A stretch of DNA of 14,663 bases from Treponema sp. (GTDB taxonomy: Bacteria > Spirochaetota > Spirochaetia > Treponematales > Breznakiellaceae). The notes under the pieces were generated by a model. The model was not told where the DNA came from. It searched no databases and saw nothing but the letters and a program-made list of their open reading frames with translations. How positions within the stretch are numbered: the first letter of the stretch is position 1; every line of letters starts with the position of its first letter. Made by a program: the position numbers and the translations under genes. Shown in pieces: positions 1 through 7,710 of the stretch. Location: assembly GCA_031257715.1 (NCBI GenBank), contig JAIROE010000238.1, positions 1-14,663 of the forward strand, given 5' to 3'.

Positions 1-3000
1 AGTTGCTTCCATTGGGAAAAGCGGCTTGCTGTCGCCATGGCGGTTTCCGCTTATGCGGAAGATTTAACTGCCGGAAGAATGACCGACGCGGAAAGCGTTA
101 AAGCATGGGAAAACGCGAAGGCGGCCTATGACGGGTCGGTTGCGCACTACGAAGACGCGCTTGAAAACCTCCGGGCCGCGGGACTGGAAACGGCCGGGGC
201 CATGGAAACCCTTGACGCCGCCGCCAGGATGCTAAAGGAATCCGATGCCAGACTCAGTGAGATGAACAGGGAATATTCGGTTCTTGCGGCCGTTCTTGCC
301 ACCGGAAAGGCGGCCTACATTCAGCAGGAACTCAAATCAAGGTATCTGAGCCTCCTTGATGAATACAGGCTTCTTGAAATTTCCGGGGAGTACGCGCCGT
401 ATCTGCGTTATCTTGAATACGGCTTCAAACTGGGAATTTCCCAAATGAAGGAAAGCGCCGGGGAACTCCTTAAGACGCTTGTAACGGGGGACGGGAAGGG
501 ATCGCTTCTTCTTCTTGAAGAGGAAGCGAAAAACATCGCCGTGATTGGCGCCGGCGGCAATATGCCGAAAACCATGGACGGATACGGCATCCCCGCCGGC
601 AATCCGTATTATGGGGTTATCGAAGAACTCCTTGCCCTTTGGGACAGCGAGATTGCCGCGTCCCCCTGGGAGAAGACCGAAATAGACGGACGGTACGGAG
701 AGATAATTTCGCGCATGACCGTTCTGGCAAAGTCAGCCGCCGGGACGGATCTGAAGATCCGCATCCGTTCGCTTGATCTCCTCACTGCCGCTTCCGGCGC
801 GGACTGGTACTTCAACGGCCGTTCTCCGGCGGAAGATGAACGGAAAGCGTTCGAGGCGGCGGACATGGCGGCCGTTCTGCGGGAAGACGCCGACCGCGCC
901 TTTGCCGCATTGCTTGAGGCGCGCCTTTCCCTTGAACTGGAAGCCCTCGCCTGTGTTCTCGGCAGGGGAACCGGGAGCATACAGGGCAATATGCTTTCGC
1001 GTTTTTTTTCGGGTGAAGAAGATGATGCCCAAAAACTCCATGAAATACTTTCGGCCCTGAGGGAACGCCTGGAGGAAGATCCCGGTGCTTATTATACCGG
1101 CAACGAGGCGGAAGACGGCGTAATTAACCTGTTCATTTCCGGAGGCGGGTTTTTCCCGTCATCCGCCTTTCTTGAAGCCGAAGAAGAGGCCTGGCGCTTG
1201 AGTCTGGGGCTCCTTGACGCGTATCTCCTGTACGGCCGGTCGGCAGCTTTTGCCGGGGAGGACGCCTGGAACCGTTTTGCCTCGGCGATTGAAGAATCAT
1301 TCGGGAAATTCGGCATTGAAATTACCGGCGGCATGCTGCCCGGCGCAAAAGCCGCGGCGGAAATGATGATGAATCGGGAAGGGGACCCCTGCCTTCTTGC
1401 CGCGGAATTTTTCGGGATCTTTGACGATTTGTCTTTTCTTCCGCAGTGGCTCAGGGACGAGACGGAAACGTGGATGTTTTCGCTTATGGAATACATGGCC
1501 GCCGAAGCGGTATATTCGGGCAGAATACGCGAAGACAGCCTGGAACTTCCCCGGAGGCGGTTTGAGGAAATTGAGGCGCAGCTTATGGAATTGGCCGCGT
1601 ATCTGGAAACTTCCCCGGTAAATGATCCCCGGGAAAACGCCCTCTATGAGGAATTGTACGCCGAGCGCGCGTCGCTTTATATCCAGCGCCTGTTCGCCGA
1701 AGCTGCCGGCCGCTGTTTCGCCCTCCGGGACGGGGATGACGGAAAAAAATCATGGCGTGAATATATATCCGAAGAATACCTCGGTAATGTCGAAGACGCC
1801 ATCCCCGGCGCGTCCGGGCGGATGGAAACACTGCTCCTGGATCTGCATCTCCAGGCGGAAAGGGACACGGGGAAACTTGAGGCGGCGTTTTCAATCTATT
1901 CAGAGGGCATTGCGGAATATTACGACGACACATTTGCCGCCGCGGTTGCCCTCTACATCGAAGATCCCGGCCGGCTCTGGGATGAAAGCATTATACATAA
2001 GACGCCCTATCTTCTCTCCGATGATTACTCAATTGCCCTGAATGAATACCTTGGGCATCTGCAGTATGAAAAGACCCTTCGCCGCGATTTGGAAGATCTC
2101 GGCAAGGGCTATGATTATTTCAAACTTGATGTCCATGAAACGAGAAACGCGATGAATGCCCTCGAATCAAAAATGGCCGCCGAAAAGGAAGTCTTTGAGG
2201 ATCTCTCCGGCCTTTATTCCCTGGCGGCGCTTCGTTTTATGGACGCGGGTGATGCCTATGACGCGCTGTATTCTCTTGCCAAAGACGCCTACGCGGACAT
2301 GGAAGCAAAACGCTTTCTCTACGACAGGGAAGACGCGATACGGAGATGGGCCGCTACCGCTTATCTGGGCATTGATTATGATGAAATTGAAACATCACGG
2401 GCCTCGCTTGAAAGGGCAAATGTCGTACTTGCCGTACTTTCGGAACTCTATGATGAAGGTGAAGAGCGGCGGCCCTATGAGGACGAAACCTATGAAAAAC
2501 TTTACGGTGAATACCGGGAAAGTTTCGAGAGGATGCTGCTCTCCCTGCGGGCGCGGGACGCCGTCAACGGCGCCCTGTCGAAAGAAGCGGAAAATGTCGA
2601 AATTCGTTATTCGCAGTACGCGGAGTGGCTTGACATCATGCAGGGAAATCTTGCTTACGCGGAAACATACCGCTCTCCGGTGAACAGAAGCCTCTGGAAG
2701 CTGCAGGATCTGATTACCGTCCACGAAGACGGAAGGCTCGCTTTTTCCTTTAACGGCATAAATGCGGAGCAGGCCGCGGCGCTGTCATCGTATTTTACGG
2801 CGGATGATATATTGGACGGGGAAAAAAATGCCTCGTCTTCTTTTGAGGAAGCGGTCAGGGGATTAAGCGCGAGGATGGGTTTTTATTTCGCCGATCCCAA
2901 CAGATACCAACTGTGGGGGCTGGCCCGTGATTTCCTTGTAAGGAACCTTTACGCCGCTTCAGGCGTACCGTATCTGGGCGGATTGTACGATTCGACCACC

Positions 3001-6000
3001 GGAATGGCGCCCGGTACTTCGCTGGGTGATATCTATGTCGCGGAAAAAGGCGATGAAATATGGCGCCATGCGCAGGGCGCCGAGTTAAACGTAACCGCGC
3101 TGCAGATCACCGCGTGGAATTTGCTGTCGGCGGAAGAACGGGCCGATTTGGAATTTTATACCATACTCAGCCTTTCAGGCGGAGGGGGAAAGGAAAGTTC
3201 GCCTTTTTCAATGGTATCCGCGATGGCCAGATACACCATCGTGTTTAATCATGTGAATTATCAATACGATCATTACCGGAGAAACGCCGGCAAGTTCGGT
3301 GTCGGATTTCTTTTCAGGGTACAGCGGGACAGGGCCGCGTATGCCTTTATCCGCATGATTGTTCCCACGCTGGAATACCAGGCCATGGTCCGGGCGGGCG
3401 ACCAGGATTTAAGGATTACCACCGTACAGCTGAACAATTCACTTGGCAAATATCTTGATTCCTGTGAACGGATAAAAACGCTTACAGGAGAAAACGGCGG
3501 AGGAGTTAATTGGAACGGCATTTACGCTTCCCTGAACGCGGCGGGTGGTTTTAGCGCGGAGGAGACAGACAAGCTGCACGGCCTCTGGAATGACATGATT
3601 TCCCGGACCGGTGAAATTTACACAACGGTCCCGGAGGCCCTTGACCAGCTGGCCAGATGGAGCAGGGGAGAAAAGGAAGATATAAAACGCGATCTGGAAA
3701 CCGCATGGAGGGAGGATGAGGAAGAACGGCTGCTTCATGAGGCGGAATTCAGGCGCACCGCGGAAATCTTTACCTCGGGCGGAGGAGATATTGCGTCCCT
3801 TGAAAACGCCGCCATGGCCGCGTTCGGGGCATCCGCACCGGCGCGTAAAAACCATCTGGAAAATCTTGAAAACGTCCTTATGAATGATTTGGGCGGCGTG
3901 ACGGAAAACGGATCGGGCTACCGCAATGAATATATTTCCCTTGCCGAAGAATATTCCGCGCTCATCACCCGTTCCTATACCGCCCGCCATTACGCCGAAC
4001 TTGCCGCGAGGGAAGCCGAATGGAACGAACAGCGCCGTGACATAGCGGAAAAATATTCGGCCTGGAAGAAATCCGCCTCCATGATCCTTGAACGGGGCAG
4101 GGAGGACTGGAAAACGGGCGCCGAAAAAATGCAGGAAGCGTTCGACCGGTGGATAAAAAATTATTCCGATGAATATGCACGGATCAATGACGCCTGGAAT
4201 GCCGCGTACCTTGCCGGATTGGAGGACAAGGAAACATGGCTTAATCAGGCGGCGCTGGCCGCCGGGAGGGCGTCAACCGGAGCGGCGCTTGCCCTTGTGG
4301 GTGATGATGCGGAAATGATGGTCAGGGCCATGGACACCCGCATTCCTATGGGTTTTGTGTCCGGCGATGCCGAAACGGAAGCGGGTGTTGTTTTAAGCGG
4401 CCTGCTTGATGCTTCGGGAATACGGAACATGGCGGGTGCTCTTGCTTCATTGAACAGCGCGTCAGGCGCCTTGTCCGTTTATGTCAGGACAGGCCTCGGC
4501 GGACCCGGTGTATGGGATTCGGGCGCAGCCAGAGCCGCCGCATCACGGCTGGCCCGCGAGTCAAGCGCGGAGCTGGCGGTTCGGGAATCAAAGCGCCTTG
4601 CCGCTTCCGCGCGGCAGGCGGCGGACGAGGCGATGCGCGCTCTGGGGGAAAACGTTGAAGAAGCCAATAATTCCTTCAGAAAAAACATGGATACGATGTT
4701 TGTGCTTGGAAGCCAGTGGATGAAAACAGGAAATAAATACGTCAAGGATATTATTGTCAATTCGACCCTCTTTGAGCCCGTCATAACAGACAGAACGGAA
4801 ATTATCGGATACATGGATTATATTCCCGGTCCCCTTCAGATACAAACAAATTTAAGCGAAAGCTACCTGGAGAATCTTGGCGCCTTCGCCATTCAGGGTC
4901 TGATTGAGAATGCCTATGATGAAATTGAGGCTCATGCCGCCGAAATATTCGGCTACGGCGAAGACAGAAGGCTCATCAATCCAAAAATAGAACTCCTGTC
5001 GCTGGAGGAGCGGTATCAGGAGCCGGGAAAATTCGGCGCTCATATAGGGTACATACCTCTTGTCAATAATAACTCGAAGTCGGGAAGCCTCGACGGAATG
5101 TTTTTTGATTTGGGAAGCGGCGAACTGGGAAGGCTCATGGTCGCGTATCAGTATTGGGAGATGAAAGATCATCAGGGCATTTCAAAACTGAATCTGGCGA
5201 TCTGGGACAAGCCTCTTTGGGATTCACGGGGAAGTTTTTTCGGCGCCCCGACAATACGGGATACCTTCGAGATTGCCTCTCAGGTTGGCGCGGCGATTGT
5301 GGCTACCGCAATGACCGTAGCTTCGCCCTTCACCGGTTTTACGAGCATGGCGCTTGGCGCCGCGGTAATGGCGGCGGCCGTCACAACGGTAAACGTGGCC
5401 GATGATTTTGTTTTTGCCGTGCTTGATACGGCCTACGGATACAAGAGTATCGATGAAGCGGCGTTTGAATTCGGCAAGAAGGCGCTTGTCACCGGAGCCT
5501 CATCCGTCATTGGCGGCGTCTTCGGCGGCGTGCCGGGACTGTCGCAGGGCCTTACCGGGACGGCACTCTCCCAGACTTCAGGCACGCTGGCCAAACTTGC
5601 GGGACAGACCCTCCTGTCAGGATACCAGGCCGCCGCATCGGGTCTTGTAACGGGCGCCCTTAACGGTATACAGTACAGCCGGGAAGGAGGCTGGTCCTAT
5701 TCGGCGGATATCTTTAAGCAGAGCATGAGCGGAATGTCCGGCGTCCTCTCTGCGATGGCAGGTACGGCGGTGACGGGAGGCATGGGCCTCCTTAACAGCG
5801 GCGTGGACATGAAGACCGGAATAAGCAGCCTGGAAGGATTCAATTTATTGGATCAGCGGCATGTAGGAAAATTGAACGGCCTTTTGGGCAGTCTTGCCTC
5901 GGAAGGCGTTAACTACGTCTTCAGCGGGGATTTTGTCCTGAATTTGGCAAACATTAATCCGCTGTTTGACGGTAATTACGATTCCGGCCTCCTCGAAATG

Positions 6001-7710
6001 CATATCGGAAACGGTTTTGGCATGAATTTCGGTACGGCCGGCGCGGACGTCAGCCCCGGTCAGCTTTATGCCGCCGCCCAGGGCGCCCTTGTCTGGGGTG
6101 TCAATGCCGGCATAGATATTTTTTCGGATAAAAACAACTTTAACGCAAAAGTCGCCCTTCGTGCGCAATACGGCTATGGCGGACAAGAAGGCAAAAAGCA
6201 GCTCTGGAATCTTGTCGGCGGGAAGGATGTTCTGCTGACAGGCAGCGATGGTTTTGGAGGGGAAACGGAAATAATAAACGGTAAAAGGACGGTTACCCTG
6301 AACGGGTACAGGGAAGGTATGAGTGCGGCCGAGCAGATGGCACTGGCGGTTGTTCTGGGGCATGAAGCCGGCCGTGACGGCATCGCCTCGGGTGATAATT
6401 ACCTTGAAACAAGAACCGTCGTTTACGAACACACGCAAATGGCCCTGCGCATGCTTCAGGACGGCCGGAGCATCGCGCTCAATCAGAATCTTTTCAACGA
6501 TCTCTACGCCTATTTCTCGGCAAGCGGAAACATGGCGGAATTTAACGCATATATCGACGGGAATTATGATTCCGGCGGGGATTACTGGAAAATGACCGGC
6601 GAAGGGAATATCATATTTGACGGGAGCAAAAATCTTTATGATAAGGATGGAAATTTGCTTGTGGAATATAAAGGAGATGGCGGATATACCGCATCATTGG
6701 CCTCTGTTTTGGGGGTGGAATTTGCTGTAGCTGATGCGATGTTAAAAAATGCCGGGCTGACTTATATGGACGGAACATTTAAACGCGGGGGTGTAGATGC
6801 AAAAAACAACAGTGATATAATAATACAAACTTCCGATGAAGTAAAAGCGCGTTTTTTGCCAAGTCAACCGGAACCTCTGTCATTACAGGATGAAACGCAG
6901 GCGGGATTCTTTCAAAGCATTGCGGAGAGGGCGGGAAATCTCTGGAATTCATTAAAAAGAAAATCATCGGGGATTCTGTCTAAAATGAACAGCGGGCTCG
7001 ATTGGCTTAAAAATAAAGCCGGTTCCCTTCCGGGTAAAATGAAAAAAACGGTTTCCACACCTGAAACATTGGTTATGCCGGAATTAAATGATACTACCGG
7101 CGGCCTGGTAATGTACCCTGGGGAGGATTCCCTTGCATTCTGGGAAGGAATAATGACCCAGGAGACGATGCTGAAATATGATGAAACAAACGCAGGCGGG
7201 CCCCAATGTAATGCCTTTTTTCGTGATATTGTACGGGAACATTTTGGTCAGGATGTCTACGGCAGTATTTTTGACAGCGAATGGGACAATACAAATGCCC
7301 TCTTCGAAAAATTCAAGACAAATCAGAATCTGGAAAAGATCGACACCGGTGTTACGGGTGTGCGGGCTATTCAGGAAATGGCTGATGGAGGTGCGTTAAT
7401 ACTTATGATATACAAAAATCCCGATCCCGGTAAAAGCGGTCATATAGCGTTTGTAGGGAACAGTAATCTGACACTGTCATCAATATCTTCACCAGATCGT
7501 TCACCGGCGGTCTTTCAAGGTGAAAAAGGGTCCAATTTGAATCCGGACACGTGCTGGCCCATTCTTGCGCAGGCCGGAACATATACGGGTATAACCACAA
7601 TGGGATATGGGACAAATGGCTGGAATTCTGTGGATGAAGAAGGTAATGTTTTTAGAGATATACTTCTTGCCAATTATCTTCATTTTTATATCGTGAGAGA
7701 TGAAAGGTGA
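1..7710 (+). CDS. Giant secreted helical protein, candidate polymorphic toxin with C-terminal papain-like amidase (5' end truncated)
   Basis: The reading frame is open from base 1, so the true start is probably off the left edge. The first in-window ATG (base 37, residue 1 in my numbering) has no clear ribosome site and would cut into a signal-peptide-like stretch, KRLAVAMAVSAYA followed by ED. The product is at least 2,557 residues. Residues 1 to about 1500 are rich in Glu, Ala, Arg and Tyr and look almost wholly helical or coiled coil. They include a tryptophan array at 1329-1401. Residues 1746-1924 are hydrophobic and Ala/Gly-rich. GHEAGRDG lies at 2108-2114. Residues 2349-2557 resemble an NlpC/P60 or CHAP-like amidase (C2391, H2469). 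This order (export signal, long stalk, hydrophobic segment, catalytic tip) is that of known polymorphic toxins. The overall type recalls large Leptospira/Treponema proteins (TIGR04388 is the family I would test). Coding is certain; the toxin role is inference. An adjacent lipoprotein gene overlaps its stop codon. Confidence 0.9.
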   Translation, partial: SCFHWEKRLAVAMAVSAYAEDLTAGRMTDAESVKAWENAKAAYDGSVAHYEDALENLRAAGLETAGAMETLDAAARMLKESDARLSEMNREYSVLAAVLATGKAAYIQQELKSRYLSLLDEYRLLEISGEYAPYLRYLEYGFKLGISQMKESAGELLKTLVTGDGKGSLLLLEEEAKNIAVIGAGGNMPKTMDGYGIPAGNPYYGVIEELLALWDSEIAASPWEKTEIDGRYGEIISRMTVLAKSAAGTDLKIRIRSLDLLTAASGADWYFNGRSPAEDERKAFEAADMAAVLREDADRAFAALLEARLSLELEALACVLGRGTGSIQGNMLSRFFSGEEDDAQKLHEILSALRERLEEDPGAYYTGNEAEDGVINLFISGGGFFPSSAFLEAEEEAWRLSLGLLDAYLLYGRSAAFAGEDAWNRFASAIEESFGKFGIEITGGMLPGAKAAAEMMMNREGDPCLLAAEFFGIFDDLSFLPQWLRDETETWMFSLMEYMAAEAVYSGRIREDSLELPRRRFEEIEAQLMELAAYLETSPVNDPRENALYEELYAERASLYIQRLFAEAAGRCFALRDGDDGKKSWREYISEEYLGNVEDAIPGASGRMETLLLDLHLQAERDTGKLEAAFSIYSEGIAEYYDDTFAAAVALYIEDPGRLWDESIIHKTPYLLSDDYSIALNEYLGHLQYEKTLRRDLEDLGKGYDYFKLDVHETRNAMNALESKMAAEKEVFEDLSGLYSLAALRFMDAGDAYDALYSLAKDAYADMEAKRFLYDREDAIRRWAATAYLGIDYDEIETSRASLERANVVLAVLSELYDEGEERRPYEDETYEKLYGEYRESFERMLLSLRARDAVNGALSKEAENVEIRYSQYAEWLDIMQGNLAYAETYRSPVNRSLWKLQDLITVHEDGRLAFSFNGINAEQAAALSSYFTADDILDGEKNASSSFEEAVRGLSARMGFYFADPNRYQLWGLARDFLVRNLYAASGVPYLGGLYDSTTGMAPGTSLGDIYVAEKGDEIWRHAQGAELNVTALQITAWNLLSAEERADLEFYTILSLSGGGGKESSPFSMVSAMARYTIVFNHVNYQYDHYRRNAGKFGVGFLFRVQRDRAAYAFIRMIVPTLEYQAMVRAGDQDLRITTVQLNNSLGKYLDSCERIKTLTGENGGGVNWNGIYASLNAAGGFSAEETDKLHGLWNDMISRTGEIYTTVPEALDQLARWSRGEKEDIKRDLETAWREDEEERLLHEAEFRRTAEIFTSGGGDIASLENAAMAAFGASAPARKNHLENLENVLMNDLGGVTENGSGYRNEYISLAEEYSALITRSYTARHYAELAAREAEWNEQRRDIAEKYSAWKKSASMILERGREDWKTGAEKMQEAFDRWIKNYSDEYARINDAWNAAYLAGLEDKETWLNQAALAAGRASTGAALALVGDDAEMMVRAMDTRIPMGFVSGDAETEAGVVLSGLLDASGIRNMAGALASLNSASGALSVYVRTGLGGPGVWDSGAARAAASRLARESSAELAVRESKRLAASARQAADEAMRALGENVEEANNSFRKNMDTMFVLGSQWMKTGNKYVKDIIVNSTLFEPVITDRTEIIGYMDYIPGPLQIQTNLSESYLENLGAFAIQGLIENAYDEIEAHAAEIFGYGEDRRLINPKIELLSLEERYQEPGKFGAHIGYIPLVNNNSKSGSLDGMFFDLGSGELGRLMVAYQYWEMKDHQGISKLNLAIWDKPLWDSRGSFFGAPTIRDTFEIASQVGAAIVATAMTVASPFTGFTSMALGAAVMAAAVTTVNVADDFVFAVLDTAYGYKSIDEAAFEFGKKALVTGASSVIGGVFGGVPGLSQGLTGTALSQTSGTLAKLAGQTLLSGYQAAASGLVTGALNGIQYSREGGWSYSADIFKQSMSGMSGVLSAMAGTAVTGGMGLLNSGVDMKTGISSLEGFNLLDQRHVGKLNGLLGSLASEGVNYVFSGDFVLNLANINPLFDGNYDSGLLEMHIGNGFGMNFGTAGADVSPGQLYAAAQGALVWGVNAGIDIFSDKNNFNAKVALRAQYGYGGQEGKKQLWNLVGGKDVLLTGSDGFGGETEIINGKRTVTLNGYREGMSAAEQMALAVVLGHEAGRDGIASGDNYLETRTVVYEHTQMALRMLQDGRSIALNQNLFNDLYAYFSASGNMAEFNAYIDGNYDSGGDYWKMTGEGNIIFDGSKNLYDKDGNLLVEYKGDGGYTASLASVLGVEFAVADAMLKNAGLTYMDGTFKRGGVDAKNNSDIIIQTSDEVKARFLPSQPEPLSLQDETQAGFFQSIAERAGNLWNSLKRKSSGILSKMNSGLDWLKNKAGSLPGKMKKTVSTPETLVMPELNDTTGGLVMYPGEDSLAFWEGIMTQETMLKYDETNAGGPQCNAFFRDIVREHFGQDVYGSIFDSEWDNTNALFEKFKTNQNLEKIDTGVTGVRAIQEMADGGALILMIYKNPDPGKSGHIAFVGNSNLTLSSISSPDRSPAVFQGEKGSNLNPDTCWPILAQAGTYTGITTMGYGTNGWNSVDEEGNVFRDILLANYLHFYIVRDER
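4021..4239 (+). other. Tryptophan array in the helical stalk of the giant protein
   Basis: Within the giant protein, Trp occurs at residues 1329, 1343, 1358, 1372, 1387 and 1401, with spacings of 14, 15, 14, 15 and 14. The mean of 14.4 equals four turns of an alpha helix (4 x 3.6), so all six would lie on one face of a single long helix. Tyr at 1299 and 1314 extends the same phase upstream. The residues between are highly charged (Glu, Lys, Arg, Asp), as expected for a solvent-exposed helix or coiled coil. The spacing is read directly from the sequence. A structural role in helix packing or surface contact is inference. Confidence 0.7.
5272..5808 (+). other. Hydrophobic Ala/Gly-rich segment of the giant protein
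   Basis: Residues 1746-1924 of the giant protein break from the charged helical body. Residues 1746-1794 contain two apolar runs, one around AAIVATAMTVASPFTGF and one around ALGAAVMAAAVTTV, long enough to enter a membrane. From about 1818 to 1924 the chain is rich in Gly, Ala, Ser and Thr with repeated small-residue patterns such as VIGGVFGGVPG. Comparable glycine-rich hydrophobic stretches sit just before the toxin part of many Rhs, CdiA-like and other polymorphic toxins, where they are thought to help membrane passage or encapsulation. I infer a similar role here; the sequence alone does not prove it. Confidence 0.5.
7081..7710 (+). other. C-terminal papain-like (NlpC/P60 or CHAP-like) amidase domain, candidate toxin warhead
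   Basis: Residues 2349-2557 of the giant protein have the layout of a papain-fold peptidoglycan amidase or peptidase. A nucleophile candidate, C2391, sits in GGPQCNAFFRDIV at the start of a helix. There follow a helical insert, a strand with GALILMIYKNP, and then H2469 in KSGHIAFVGN, the usual strand position of the catalytic His. Downstream come PILAQAGTYTG (about 2508-2518) and a closing strand HFYIVR (2549-2554). The third catalytic residue is not obvious. The fold is assigned by pattern only. The likely substrate, by family, is a peptidoglycan peptide or amide bond, but transglutaminase- or protease-like activity is also possible. Confidence 0.55.

Noticed and set aside
3439..3990. Open frame of 183 codons on the - strand
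   Set aside because: It is antisense to the helical body of the giant protein, with composition typical of a shadow frame.
6361..6432. Zinc metallopeptidase of the HExxH type
   Set aside because: Only HE is present at 2109-2110, with G-R rather than a His three residues after the Glu. The segment is kept as an open question rather than called a peptidase.
5845..6438. Open frame of 197 codons on the - strand
   Set aside because: It is antisense to the giant gene in its high-GC part, and no motif or start signal supports it.
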